Notes: generated from the letters alone by a model not told the origin. 64,000 nt of DNA from Amycolatopsis nalaikhensis (GCF_030264295.1 NZ_CP127173.1:999501-1063500); one strand, 5' to 3'. Shown: positions 9,643 to 18,927, counted from the stretch's first letter. Numbers and translations are program-made.

Positions 9643-11094
9643 TCAGACGCCGAGCATGCGCCGCAGATCCGGGGCGTGCCGGCGGGAAACGGGCACGAAC
9701 TCGTGGTCGCGGGAGTCCATGATCAGGAACAGCTCGCCCTTGATGCCCCGCTCGATCTCCGCCACCCGCCGCAGGTTGACCAGGAACCGCCGGTGCACCC
9801 GGCGGAACCCGAAGGACGTCAGCAGCCGCTCGACGTTCTCCAGGCCGCGGGTGGCGGCCTGGATCCGGCCGCGTTCGGTGACGAGCCAGACGATGTTCCG
9901 GTCGGCCTCGGCGTAGCGGATCTCCGACGGGGCCAGCAGGACCAGCCGGTCCTTGCGCATCCCGATGACGCACCGCGGCAGCGGCCCGATCGCGTCGTCG
10001 GCGCTCCCTTCGTAGGGTTCGCCTTCCTGCACGCCGAACGCGCACAGCATGCCGACCACGTGGTTGGAGTCCACAACGGACCGCAGGGTCAGCGGCGTGT
10101 CCTCTTCGCCGGGGCACACCGGCAACCGCGCGTAGCCGCTCCACTCCGCGTTGCCCTGGGCCCGTTCCTTGGCCCACCGCACCACTTCCGGCAGCCCGGC
10201 GATGTCCGGGATCCAGCGCTCGGCGGGTTCCGTCGCGCCGGCGACGATCGGGGTTTCGCCCGCCAGCCCGAGCATCGCGACGGCGGCCTCGTTGGCGGCG
10301 ATCACGTTCCCGCCGCGGTCCATCGCCATGAACGAACCGCTGGCCGTCGCGCACTTCTTGGTGAACTCGCCGATCACCTTGTCGGCTTCGTAGATGGCGC
10401 GCCGGTAGATCTCCTGCTCCACGCAGGCGACAGCTTTCGTCAGCCACGGCGGCACGAGCTTCGACAGCGACGCGTTCCACCGCGAGATGTTGATCGAGGC
10501 GACCGGGGCGCCGGTCACCACGTCGCGGATCGACACCCCGGCGCACGCCCACTGGTGGAACGCCTGGCACCAGTGTTCCGGCCCGGTCACCGTCACCGGG
10601 CCGGACACCTCGAGCGACGTGCCCATCCCGTTCGTGCCGGTGGCTTCCTCCGACCAGGACGACCACGGCGCGAGGTTGTGCAGCTCGGCGCGCCGCAACG
10701 CGGTGGGGTCGCCCCAGGCGCCGAGGACGCGTCCGTCCCCGTCCGTCACCGTGACAACGGCGCCATCGCGCTCGACTTCCTGCCCGGCCAGGGCACCGAG
10801 GCCGCCGAGAGACGTGTAGATGACACCGTTGTCGAGCCGCTGGGCCTCTTCGCCGCGGGCGCCCGGCGCGACGTCCAGCGTGCGGTCGACCTCGTACCGG
10901 TCGCGGCACCGGTACCAGGAAGCCAGGATCTCCGGCCGCACGCCCGTCTCGATGTCTTCGCCCGCGGCGAAGTTCTCCCACGCGCGGGCCACTTCCTTCG
11001 CCGACGAGGTGGCCACGAGGGAGCCGCCGGGCACGCGGTCACGCCCGCTGGGGCGGCTCGGCGCGATCACCAGCGGTGGCACTCTCCCCGTCAT
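9643..11094 (-). CDS. GAF-PAS-LytTR transcriptional regulator (paralogue A)
   Basis: A 483-residue regulator. The N-terminal part has the AcoR-like signature SWYRCRDRYEVD and a GAF-type sensor (about 85-225) with ATGTNGMGT and HWCQAFHQWACAGV. A PAS-like stretch (about 240-345) follows, and the C-terminal LytTR DNA-binding domain has FRRVHRRFLVNLRRVAEIE (about 420-440). The ATG is preceded by AAGGAGG. It is a close paralogue of the gene at 11481 and divergent from it. Position inside the methanol island suggests that it senses an alcohol, aldehyde or related signal, which is inference. Confidence 0.88.
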   Translation of the reverse strand: MTGRVPPLVIAPSRPSGRDRVPGGSLVATSSAKEVARAWENFAAGEDIETGVRPEILASWYRCRDRYEVDRTLDVAPGARGEEAQRLDNGVIYTSLGGLGALAGQEVERDGAVVTVTDGDGRVLGAWGDPTALRRAELHNLAPWSSWSEEATGTNGMGTSLEVSGPVTVTGPEHWCQAFHQWACAGVSIRDVVTGAPVASINISRWNASLSKLVPPWLTKAVACVEQEIYRRAIYEADKVIGEFTKKCATASGSFMAMDRGGNVIAANEAAVAMLGLAGETPIVAGATEPAERWIPDIAGLPEVVRWAKERAQGNAEWSGYARLPVCPGEEDTPLTLRSVVDSNHVVGMLCAFGVQEGEPYEGSADDAIGPLPRCVIGMRKDRLVLLAPSEIRYAEADRNIVWLVTERGRIQAATRGLENVERLLTSFGFRRVHRRFLVNLRRVAEIERGIKGELFLIMDSRDHEFVPVSRRHAPDLRRMLGV

Positions 11095-11480
11095 CGCGAC
11101 CTCCTTGTCGCCACGTGCACCGGCGTTTCCTCGCTACCGCCGGACACTGAAAGCCGTCACAAAGTAACTCGACGCCGTGAGCCATTTCAAGACATGTTCA
11201 CGACGTTCAGCCACATCGCTGTAGAACTACCCGATCGGACAGGTAGCCAGGGAGAACCACCCGATCCGCCCGGAAAACGAGGGTAGGACGGGAACCCTCC
11301 GGCGCTCCACCGCTACCGCTGGTGGGCCTCCGGCCGCCGCCCGTCATCGCCGCACGACCGTTCGTGGGGCGTTCACCCACGGTCATCACACGCCGCTTGC
11401 CCCCGCCCGGGCGCGGAGTTTAGCTTGCGACGAAGCCAAATCGCCGTGCCACCGGCCCGGCAGACCGAAGGTGGTCTCCC
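11095..11480. promoter_or_regulatory. Divergent promoter region of the two LytTR regulators
   Basis: A 386-bp gap between the two divergent GAF-LytTR genes. It contains the direct repeats GAACTACCCGATCGG (11224-11238) and GAACCACCCGATCCG (11254-11268), 13 of 15 bases the same and exactly 30 bp apart. LytTR proteins usually bind spaced direct repeats, so this is a reasonable operator candidate. I see no gene in the gap. Confidence 0.5.
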
Positions 11481-12875
11481 ATGGCACAGGTACGCCGGCT
11501 CGAACCGAGCCCGGCCCGCCGTGGCGAAACGACGGTGTTCAAAGCGTGGGAACGGTTCGCGCGGGGTGAAGACGACCTCAGCGGCGTGCGTCCCGAGATC
11601 GCGATCTCCTGGCACCGCTGCCGCGACCAGTACCGGGTCGACCCGAGCCTCGCCGAAGCCCCGGCCGCGGTCGCGGAGGTCGGCCACGCGCTCGAGCACG
11701 ACGTCGTGTTCGCCGAACTCGGCTTCCGCGCCGCTTCGCTGGTGCACGAGGTCGGCCCGCTCGGCGGCATCGTGACCATCACCGACGGCACCGGCCGGGT
11801 GCTGGCCCAGTGGGGCGACCCGGCCACCCGCGCGGTCGCCGCCGAGGCCAACCTGGCGCCGTGGTTCTGCTGGGCCGAGGGCGCCACCGGCACGAACGGC
11901 ATGGGGACCGCGCTGATGTCGTACACCCCGGTGCTGATCCGCGGGGCCGAGCACTGGTGCCAGGCCTTCCACGACTGGACCTGCGCGGGGGTGGCGGTCC
12001 GGGACGTGGTGACGCGGAAACCGGTGGCGGTGCTCAACATCTCCTGCTGGCGCGGCGACCTGCCCGCGAGCGTGGGCTCCTGGCTCGGCAACGTCGCCAC
12101 GATGACCCAGCGCATCCTGCGCCAGCACGCGAAGGACGACGGCGCCGAACTGATCGCCGCCTTCAACCACGCCCGGTCGGCTTCGCGGGCGCCGCTCGCG
12201 GTCGTGGACCCCGCCGGCCGGGTCGTGCTCGCCGACGACACCGCGGGCGTGCTGCTCGGCATCCCGGGCTCCACGCCGGCCCCGGATCCCGCCGTGCGGT
12301 GGAAACCGGAGCTGCCGGAGTTCATCCGGGCCGCCATGTACGCCTGCGAGCAGGCGGCACGCAACCCGGACTGGGCGGGCTCGACGCAGATCCTCACCCG
12401 CCTGGCCGCCGAACCGACGTCGATCAGCTTCCGGCCGGTGTTCCTGGCCGGGCACCTGATCGGCAACGTCGTCTCGTTCGGGGTCACCGAAGGGGATCCG
12501 CTCCCCCGGTCCGGCGACGATGTCCCGCTGCGGGGGCAGCCGCACCGGATGGTCGCCACGCGCGACAACCGCATGGTCCTGTTGCGGCTGCCCGAAGTCG
12601 CCTTCGCGCAGTCGGACGGCAACGACGTGTGGCTGTCCACCGACCAGGGACTGCTGCGCGCCGCCTCGCCGGGCCTCGACCGGCTCGAAACCGAGCTGGG
12701 CGACGCCGGGTTCCTGCGGGTGCACCGGCAGTACGTGGTGAACCTCAGCCGGATCCGCGAGGTCGAGCGCCGGTACAAGGGCGAGCTGTTCCTGGTCATG
12801 GACGACCAGGCGCAGACCATGGTCCCGGTGTCCCGCCGGAACGCCCCGACCGTGCGCCGCGCGCTGGAGATCTGA
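11481..12875 (+). CDS. GAF-PAS-LytTR transcriptional regulator (paralogue B)
   Basis: A 464-residue paralogue of the protein at 9643-11094 with the same order: AcoR-like start (ISWHRCRDQYRVDPSL), GAF sensor with GATGTNGMGT and HWCQAFHDWTCAGV, PAS-like middle (about 215-300) and LytTR domain ending in FLRVHRQYVVNLSRIREVE (about 408-426) and MVPVSRRNAP. The two differ most in the middle sensor part, so they may read different signals but bind similar DNA. It is convergent with the dehydrogenase operon. Confidence 0.88.
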   Translation: MAQVRRLEPSPARRGETTVFKAWERFARGEDDLSGVRPEIAISWHRCRDQYRVDPSLAEAPAAVAEVGHALEHDVVFAELGFRAASLVHEVGPLGGIVTITDGTGRVLAQWGDPATRAVAAEANLAPWFCWAEGATGTNGMGTALMSYTPVLIRGAEHWCQAFHDWTCAGVAVRDVVTRKPVAVLNISCWRGDLPASVGSWLGNVATMTQRILRQHAKDDGAELIAAFNHARSASRAPLAVVDPAGRVVLADDTAGVLLGIPGSTPAPDPAVRWKPELPEFIRAAMYACEQAARNPDWAGSTQILTRLAAEPTSISFRPVFLAGHLIGNVVSFGVTEGDPLPRSGDDVPLRGQPHRMVATRDNRMVLLRLPEVAFAQSDGNDVWLSTDQGLLRAASPGLDRLETELGDAGFLRVHRQYVVNLSRIREVERRYKGELFLVMDDQAQTMVPVSRRNAPTVRRALEI

Positions 12876-12880
12876 CCCGC

Positions 12881-13075
12881 TCAGCCGTCGTAGCGGTGCA
12901 CGCCGCAGACGCAGTACATGAGACGGCACTCGAAGCACGCGGGCTTGCCGACACACGTGATGCAGGGCCCGCACTCCACGGGCTCGGTGTGCCGCGCGAC
13001 CTCGTCCGGTCCGTAACGCTCTCCGCAGTACAGGCACGGCAGCCGCTCCACTTCGGACGTCGATGGCTGGCTCAT
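12881..13075 (-). CDS. Small Cys-rich (zinc-ribbon-like) protein
   Basis: A 64-residue protein starting at ATG 13075, with nine cysteines arranged as four CxxC pairs or overlapping pairs and a final CxC (positions 14, 17, 35, 38, 41, 47, 50, 55, 57). It follows the PQQ dehydrogenase on the same strand by 100 bp and looks co-transcribed. A metal-binding or zinc-ribbon role fits; a job in metal delivery to the dehydrogenase is speculation. I do not recognise a named family. Confidence 0.7.
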   Translation of the reverse strand: MSQPSTSEVERLPCLYCGERYGPDEVARHTEPVECGPCITCVGKPACFECRLMYCVCGVHRYDG

Positions 13076-13175
13076 CGGATCACCTTTCCCTCGCCGACGA
13101 CGAAACGCCGAAACCGGTGGCCGAGTCGCCGGAACGACTCGACCACCGGTCGGCACTACCCGGAAAATCCTCCGG

Positions 13176-14858
13176 TCACAGGGAGAACACGATCAGCGAA
13201 GCACCGTGACCCTGCGCGGACAGGCCGGGGACGATGCCCTCGAGCCAGCCACCCCAGCCGACCGGCACGGCGATGTGCTGCTTGCCGTCGACGGTGAAGG
13301 TGCTCGGGCTGCTGTGGTGCCCGCTGCCGCACTGGAAGCTCCAGAGCTTCTCGCCGGTCTCGGCGTTCAGCGCCAGGAACTCACCCGCCGGCGTGCCGGC
13401 GAACACGAGGTTCCCCGCGGTGCTGAGCGTCGAGGCGGCCATCGGCATGTTGTCGAGCCGGTGGCGCCACTTCTCCTCACCGTGGGAGTCGAACGCGCTG
13501 ACCGACCCGGCCATGTTGTCGATGTCGACCTCGACCGCGGCACCCCAGTAGGGCATGCCTTCCTTGAACTCGCGGCGCCGCCGGGTGGCGGTGGCGCCCA
13601 CGTCGGCGACCGGGACGTAGAACAGGTCGTGGTCCGGGTTGTACGACGCGTGCGTCCATTCCTTCGCACCGGCCGGGCCGGGGAAGAAGTGGCAGGGCTC
13701 GCCTTCCTTGTCCGGGTACTTCCGCGGGGTCACCTTGCCGTCGCGGGTGATGACGCCCCAGTCGATCCGGTCGACGAACGGCGTGACGTGCTGCAGCTCG
13801 CCGTTGGTGCGGTCCAGGACGAACATGTACCCGTTCTTGTCGAAGTGGGCCAGCAGCTTCTTGCCGTCCCGCTCGAACAGGGTCATCTCCATCGTGGAGT
13901 CGTAGTCCCACAGGTCGTGCGGGGTGAACTGGTAGTGCCACTTGATCTCGCCCGTGTCGACGTCCAGCGCGACGACGCTGTCGGTGTAGAGGTTGTCGCC
14001 CTCGCGCACCTCGCCGTCGAAGTCGGGCGCCGGGTTGCCGGTGCCGGCGTAGTAGAGGTTCAGCTCCGGGTCGAACGTGCCGGTGACCCAGTGGTTCGCG
14101 CCACCGCGCTGCCAGGCCTCACCGTCGGCGGGCCAGGTCTCCGAACCGGGCTCGCCCGGCTTCGGCACGGTGTAGGTGCGCCAGCGCTGCTCGCCGGTCT
14201 CCAGGTCCCAGCAGTCGATGTGGCCGCGGACGCCGTACTCGCCACCGGCGGACCCGGTGATGAGCGTGTCCTTGATGACCAGCGGCGCGATCGAGGCGCT
14301 CTCGCCCGCGCGCACGTCGCCGATGGTCTTCTGCCAGACCTTCTTCCCGGTGGTGGCGTCGAGCGCGACCAGCTGGGCGTTCTGGGTCACCATGTAGACC
14401 TTGCCGTTCGCCACCGCGCAGCCGCGGTTGACGTTGGCGCAGCACAGGGTGACGTCGATCGGGATGGCGTGCTTGTAGCGCCACAGCTGCTCGCCGGTCT
14501 TGGCGTCCAGCGCCCACAGCCAGCCGTCCCAGCCGGTGACGAACATGACGCCGTCGACGACCAGCGGGCAGGCCTCGAACGCGTAGGTCGAGGTCGAGGC
14601 GATCATGCCGGTCGCGCTCGCCTGGAAGATCCAGGCGACCTTGAGGTTCTTGACGTTGTCTACGTTGATCTGGTCCAGCAGGCTGTGGCGCTTGCCGTCG
14701 TAGTCACCGTAGTAGGTGATCCAGTTGTCCTTCTCGCTGCGCGCCTTGAGGATGCGGTCGTAGTTCACGCCGCGCGTGACGTCCGGCGCGCGGTGCGGCA
14801 GGTTGGACAGCTGACTGTGGTTGAACGCCTTGCCGGCGTCGACGTATTCGAGGGTCAT
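13176..14858 (-). CDS. PQQ-dependent alcohol/methanol dehydrogenase, lanthanide-type site
   Basis: A 560-residue eight-bladed quinoprotein dehydrogenase. It has the vicinal Cys139-Cys140 disulfide pair, metal ligands Glu207 (AGGEYG) and Asn275 (TGNPAP), catalytic Asp318, and a second Asp320 in HDLWDYD (314-320). An Asp two residues after the catalytic one marks lanthanide-dependent XoxF/PedH-type enzymes; calcium enzymes have Ala or Ser there. No signal peptide precedes MTLEYVDAG, which is unusual because these enzymes are normally exported. The upstream neighbour is the cupredoxin-like gene, and the PQQ genes lie in the same window. Methanol as substrate is inferred from the RuMP context. 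Confidence 0.92.
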   Translation of the reverse strand: MTLEYVDAGKAFNHSQLSNLPHRAPDVTRGVNYDRILKARSEKDNWITYYGDYDGKRHSLLDQINVDNVKNLKVAWIFQASATGMIASTSTYAFEACPLVVDGVMFVTGWDGWLWALDAKTGEQLWRYKHAIPIDVTLCCANVNRGCAVANGKVYMVTQNAQLVALDATTGKKVWQKTIGDVRAGESASIAPLVIKDTLITGSAGGEYGVRGHIDCWDLETGEQRWRTYTVPKPGEPGSETWPADGEAWQRGGANHWVTGTFDPELNLYYAGTGNPAPDFDGEVREGDNLYTDSVVALDVDTGEIKWHYQFTPHDLWDYDSTMEMTLFERDGKKLLAHFDKNGYMFVLDRTNGELQHVTPFVDRIDWGVITRDGKVTPRKYPDKEGEPCHFFPGPAGAKEWTHASYNPDHDLFYVPVADVGATATRRRREFKEGMPYWGAAVEVDIDNMAGSVSAFDSHGEEKWRHRLDNMPMAASTLSTAGNLVFAGTPAGEFLALNAETGEKLWSFQCGSGHHSSPSTFTVDGKQHIAVPVGWGGWLEGIVPGLSAQGHGASLIVFSL

Positions 14859-14873
14859 CGGTGGTCTGCCTTC

Positions 14874-15329
14874 CTACGGCCGCGGCTGGGCGGGTCGGTC
14901 GAGCTTGGCTTCCGGCGGCACTTCGCCGGTCACGACGATGGCGGCCTGCAGGCCCCGGCCCTCGTCGTTGCCGGCCGGGGAGCCGTACCAGTAGCAGCCG
15001 GGGCCGTCGAGCTCGAGCGTCGCGGTGCCCTTGGAGTGGTTCAGCAGGCCGATGAACTGCCGCTCGCCGTTGCTGGGCAGCAAGCAGGCGTGGGTGTTCT
15101 TGTCGTCGTTGATGATCGTCAGCTCGAGGATGCCGCCGTGCGGCAGAATCAGCACGCCCGGCTCCCACGCCATGGCGTCCTCCGGGATCCGGATGGTCGC
15201 CTCCATCGTCCCGTCGGGACGCTCGGTCGCCTTGGCGATCGTGCCCGTGCCGAGCACGGCCCCGATGGTCGCCCTGTTCTGCCCGCCGAGTTCGGCCAGG
15301 AGGTCTTCGCGTTCCTGGGCGATCGTCAT
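14874..15329 (-). CDS. Cupredoxin-like PQQ-associated protein (MSMEG_3727-like)
   Basis: A 151-residue beta-rich protein 15 bp upstream of the dehydrogenase, preceded by an ideal AGGAGGTGA site. It resembles the cupredoxin-fold proteins encoded beside mycobacterial PQQ dehydrogenases. His80, His98 and Cys112 (GPGCYWYG) are present, but the usual Cys-x(n)-His-x(n)-Met end of a type 1 copper site is missing, so copper binding or electron transfer is uncertain. It has no signal peptide. It may be the redox partner or a stabilising subunit. Confidence 0.75.
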   Translation of the reverse strand: MTIAQEREDLLAELGGQNRATIGAVLGTGTIAKATERPDGTMEATIRIPEDAMAWEPGVLILPHGGILELTIINDDKNTHACLLPSNGERQFIGLLNHSKGTATLELDGPGCYWYGSPAGNDEGRGLQAAIVVTGEVPPEAKLDRPAQPRP

Positions 15330-15554
15330 CGGACATCACCTCCTCATCGTTGAGAAATGGGTGTTTCGACCCGCATTCGCGAAAATGATCCGCGTACGCG
15401 AAACGTCGTCATCGCAGGGCCCGCGGTTCTGGTTTTCCCTTGCCCTGCAACGCTTCTGACTCTACATCCGGTCCGCGAGTTCCGGAATCCGTCACCACAA
15501 ATCGATCCCGGTCCGCCGTTCGCCCGGCGGGAGGTACCGTTCGTGGAAAGCACT
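15330..15554. promoter_or_regulatory. Promoter region of the dehydrogenase operon
   Basis: This 225-bp gap between the katG end and the cupredoxin-like gene holds the likely dehydrogenase promoter. It contains TTCGCG (15373-15378) facing CGCGAA (15396-15401), a spaced inverted repeat that could be an operator. No coding feature is evident. Confidence 0.4.
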
Positions 15555-17789
15555 TCAACCGAGATCGAATCGGTCGAGTTCCATCACCTTCACCCACGCG
15601 GCGGCGAAGTCGCGGACGAACTTCCCGTCCGCGTCCGCACTCGCGTAGACCTCGGAGATCGCCCGCAGTTCGGAGTTCGACCCGAACAGCAAGTCCACCC
15701 GGCTGGCGAGCCACCGCGGTTCGCCGGTGGTCCGGTCGCGGCCTTCGTAGCGCGTCGTCCAGGGGTGCCCGCCGGGGCGGGGTGTCCACTCTGTACTCAT
15801 GTCCAGCAGGTTGACGAAGAAGTCGTTCGTCAACGTGCCCGGCGCCCGCGTCAGCACCCCCAGCGGGGAGCCGCGGTGGTTGGCGCCGAGCACCCGCAGC
15901 CCGCCGATCAGCACGGTCGTTTCGGGCGCGCTCAACGTCAGCAGGCTCGCCCGGTCGACCAGCAGGTGTTCCGGTGGCAGGCGGAACCCGTCGCCGAGGT
16001 AGTTGCGGAAGCCGTCCGCCGTGGGCCGCAACGCGTCGAACCACTCGACGTCCGTCCACTCCTGGGTCGCGTCGGTGCGCCCGGGCCGGAACGGGACTTC
16101 GATGTCGTGACCGGCGGCCGCGGCCGCGTGTTCCACCGCGGCGCACCCGCCGAGCACGATCAGGTCGGCCAGCGAAATCCGTTTGCCGCCGCCTTGTGAG
16201 GCGTTGAACCGTTCCTGGATCCCTTGCAGCGCGGGGAGAACGAAGTCCAGCTGGGCGGGTTCGTTGACCGCCCAGCCGCGCTGCGGCTCGAGCCGGATCC
16301 GCGCGCCGTTCGCCCCGCCGCGCTTGTCGCTGTCGCGATAGGTCGAAGCCGAGGCCCACGCCGTGGCGACGAGCTGCGCGATCGTCAAGCCGGAACCGAG
16401 GATTTCCCGTTTGAGGGCCGCGACGTCGGCGGCGTCAACGAGTTCGTGGTCCACGTCCGGCACCGGGTCCTGCCAGATCAGCCGTTCCGCCGGGACGAGC
16501 GGTCCCAGGTACCGCTGGATCGGGCCCATGTCGAGGTGGGTCAGCTTGAACCAGGCCCGCGCGAACGCGTCCTCGAACTGGTCCGGGTGCTCCAGGAACC
16601 GGCGCGAAATCGCTTCGTAGGCCCGGTCTTCCTGCAGCGAGAGGTCGGTGGTGAGCATGACGGGGTGGTGTTTCTCGTCCGGGTCGAAGGGGTCCGGGAC
16701 GGTGCCCTCGCCCCCGCCGTCGCGCGGAATCCACTGCCACAGCCCGGCCGGGCTAAGCTCGACGTCCCATTCGTACTCGAAGAGCGTCTCGAAGAAAGTG
16801 TGGTCCCACTGGACGGGCGTCCGGGTCCACATCCCTTCCAGCCCGCTGGTGACGACGTCGGCCGCGATGCCGCTGCCGTGCCCGCCCGCCCAGCCGAGGC
16901 CCTGCGCGGTGAGCGGCGCGCCTTCCGGTTCGGGGCCGCAGACCAGGTTCGGGTCCGCGGGACCGTGCGTCTTGCCGAAGGTGTGGCCGCCCGCGATGAG
17001 GGCGACGGTTTCCTCGTCGTTCAGCCCCATCCGCTTGAAGGTCTCCCGGATGTCGCGGGCGGCGAGCCGGGGGTCGGGGTTGGTCGCCGGGCCCTGCGGG
17101 TCGACGTAGATCAGGCCCATCTCGGCGGCCGCCAGCGGCTGGTCGAGCTCGCGCAAGCCGCTGTAGCGCTCTTCGGCCAGCCACTTGCGTTCCGGGCCCC
17201 AGTACGTCTCGTCGGGCTCCCACACTTCGGTGCGGCCGCCACCGAACCCGAAGGTCTTGAAGCCCATCGACTCCAGGGCCCGGTTGCCCGCGAAGACCAT
17301 CAGGTCGGCCCAGGAGATCCTGGCCCCGTACTTCTTCTTCACTGGCCACAGCAAACGTCGCGCCTTGTCGAGGTTCCGGTTGTCCGGCCAGCTGTTCAGC
17401 GGGGCGAAGCGCTGCATCCCGGCGCCCGCGCCGCCCCGGCCGTCGCTGACGCGGTAGGTGCCCGCGGCGTGCCAGGCCATCCGCAGCACGAGCGGGCCGT
17501 AGTGCCCGAAGTCGGCGGGCCACCAGTCCTGCGACGTCGTCAGCACGGCGTCGATGTCGCGGGCGACTTCGTCGAGGTCCAGGGTCGCGAACTGCGCGGC
17601 GTAGTCGAAGTCCGGGCCGAGCGGATCGGACTCGGGTTGCTTGCGCCGCAAGGCTTTCAGGTCGACCCGCTCCGGCCACCAGTCGATCCCGCCGGCCGCC
17701 GCCGGGTGCGGGTTGCGGCGCCGGCCGCCCGGCTCGGCCAGGACTTGGTCGTAGGTGCGGTAGACGTGGGTGTCGGGATTCTCGGGCAT
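15555..17789 (-). CDS. katG: Catalase-peroxidase KatG
   Basis: A 744-residue bifunctional haem catalase-peroxidase. The distal site is [11 protein letters not shown] (Arg103, Trp106, His107), the proximal haem His is in [10 protein letters not shown], and the adduct Tyr is in LIYVDPQGP. Both N- and C-terminal peroxidase-like halves are present, so the length is normal. It lies 22 bp after the MntP-like gene on the same strand. Close linkage to the PQQ genes suggests protection from peroxide made during alcohol oxidation (inference). No furA-like gene is adjacent. Confidence 0.97.
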   Translation of the reverse strand: MPENPDTHVYRTYDQVLAEPGGRRRNPHPAAAGGIDWWPERVDLKALRRKQPESDPLGPDFDYAAQFATLDLDEVARDIDAVLTTSQDWWPADFGHYGPLVLRMAWHAAGTYRVSDGRGGAGAGMQRFAPLNSWPDNRNLDKARRLLWPVKKKYGARISWADLMVFAGNRALESMGFKTFGFGGGRTEVWEPDETYWGPERKWLAEERYSGLRELDQPLAAAEMGLIYVDPQGPATNPDPRLAARDIRETFKRMGLNDEETVALIAGGHTFGKTHGPADPNLVCGPEPEGAPLTAQGLGWAGGHGSGIAADVVTSGLEGMWTRTPVQWDHTFFETLFEYEWDVELSPAGLWQWIPRDGGGEGTVPDPFDPDEKHHPVMLTTDLSLQEDRAYEAISRRFLEHPDQFEDAFARAWFKLTHLDMGPIQRYLGPLVPAERLIWQDPVPDVDHELVDAADVAALKREILGSGLTIAQLVATAWASASTYRDSDKRGGANGARIRLEPQRGWAVNEPAQLDFVLPALQGIQERFNASQGGGKRISLADLIVLGGCAAVEHAAAAAGHDIEVPFRPGRTDATQEWTDVEWFDALRPTADGFRNYLGDGFRLPPEHLLVDRASLLTLSAPETTVLIGGLRVLGANHRGSPLGVLTRAPGTLTNDFFVNLLDMSTEWTPRPGGHPWTTRYEGRDRTTGEPRWLASRVDLLFGSNSELRAISEVYASADADGKFVRDFAAAWVKVMELDRFDLG

Positions 17790-17811
17790 CGGTGTCCTCC
17801 CGGCGCGCGGG

Positions 17812-18360
17812 TCAGCCGAAGACGAGCGGCAGCAGGATCGCCGCGCCGAGCAGCGAAATCCCGCTGAAGAGATCGGATCGGATGCGCACGACCTTGGCCG
17901 CCATCCGGCCGACGAACAGGCCGGCGAACGACATGACCACGGTCATGGCGCCGAACGTCAGCATCGGGACGACCAGGGAGAACCCGGCGATCCCGAGCCC
18001 GGCGCCCGCGATGAAGTTGTCGAGGGTCAGCGTGAGCGGCATGCCGAAGAGCGTCACCCACGGGTGGTCCATGTCCTCGGGCTCCGGCTTCCGGATCGCG
18101 CCGACGATGAAGTACACGCCGTACAGCCCCAGCGCGGCGGCTCCGATGTACTCCGCCGTGTCACCGAGGAAGTCACCCAGGTAGTGGCCGAGGACGCCGC
18201 CCAGCAGCGGGCCCACCGCGTCCCACACGCCGAAGACGAGCGCGACCTGCACGGCGCGCCGCCAGCCGAAGGGGATGGTGCCGATGGCGATCGACGAGCG
18301 GAAGTTGTCGAGGCTGAGCCCGAAGGCGAGGGCGAGCAGCGGAAGGAATTCGAGTGTCAC
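17812..18360 (-). CDS. MntP-family metal efflux membrane protein
   Basis: A 182-residue protein with about six hydrophobic segments and two internally related halves containing [17 protein letters not shown] and [16 protein letters not shown]. This two-fold LDNF repeat is typical of the MntP/DUF204 manganese exporter family. The GTG at 18360 is chosen because GAGGTGG precedes it and the family starts there. It lies between pqqA and katG. Manganese export is the known role of the family; a link to lanthanide or calcium handling here is only a thought. Confidence 0.8.
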   Translation of the reverse strand: MTLEFLPLLALAFGLSLDNFRSSIAIGTIPFGWRRAVQVALVFGVWDAVGPLLGGVLGHYLGDFLGDTAEYIGAAALGLYGVYFIVGAIRKPEPEDMDHPWVTLFGMPLTLTLDNFIAGAGLGIAGFSLVVPMLTFGAMTVVMSFAGLFVGRMAAKVVRIRSDLFSGISLLGAAILLPLVFG

Positions 18361-18392
18361 TTCAACCACCTCGTGAGGATGACCAGGTGGCA

Positions 18393-18432
18393 CAAGGCCC
18401 CGGCCCGGGCGGGTCCGGGAGCCGGGGCCTTG
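18393..18432. terminator. Attenuator/terminator hairpin after pqqA
   Basis: CAAGGCCCCGGC (18393-18404) pairs exactly with GCCGGGGCCTTG (18421-18432). It sits between pqqA and the mntP-like gene, on the same strand as both, and would let the small precursor be made in excess over the downstream genes. Confidence 0.65.
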
Positions 18433-18524
18433 CGCCGACACGGGCGTAGTCCGGTCGCGGATTTCGCCTCATCCGCCGCGGCTACGGGAGAATCGAACGA
18501 CACGGGCCGTGCGGCCCGGCTTCG

Positions 18525-18599
18525 TCAGCCCCGGTAGAAGTAACCGGTGGCCTCAGCGCACACCTCGACGACCGTGTACTCCGGAGTTTCCCACTTCAT
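18525..18599 (-). CDS. pqqA: PQQ precursor peptide PqqA
   Basis: A 24-residue peptide starting MKWETPEYTVVEV and ending in GYFYRG. Glu16 and Tyr20 keep the E-x3-Y spacing of all PqqA peptides; these two residues are cross-linked by PqqE and become PQQ. AGGAGG lies about 6 bp before the ATG. It is separated from pqqBCDE by about 9 kb, which is common. There is one Cys (14) before the crosslinked pair. Confidence 0.92.
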   Translation of the reverse strand: MKWETPEYTVVEVCAEATGYFYRG

Positions 18600-18927
18600 G
18601 TTTTGCTCCTCCTGTCGACTGTGCCCGGTTACCGGGCGAAAACCGGACATCCGTGCGCCGCGCAACTCCGAGGACATCTTCCCGAAATCTCGCGGCCACG
18701 AACGAGCATCCGGCGCCCGGCGGACCGGGGGCAACCGACCGTCAACCAGTGGTCGGCAACCGGTGCCGAACGGCGCCGGGACGCCGACGAGTGGGACGGG
18801 CCACACCACGGGCGGGCGGGCGGCCCGGCGGCCCCGCCGCGCGACCATAAGAAAAGCCAAGGGGCCCGAAAGCAAACACAATGGCCGGCGGCCGGTATTC
18901 GCGCGAATGCGGACCTAGGCTTCCGGC
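18600..18927. promoter_or_regulatory. Divergent pqqA/rpiB intergenic region
   Basis: This 328-bp gap separates the divergent pqqA and rpiB genes and must hold both promoters. A short inverted repeat, CCGGTTACCGGG, is near 18630. I see no further gene. Confidence 0.4.

Noticed and set aside
11207..11389. 60-residue ORF between the LytTR genes
   Set aside because: Low-complexity Gly/Arg-rich frame in a regulatory gap, with no ribosome site; more likely non-coding.
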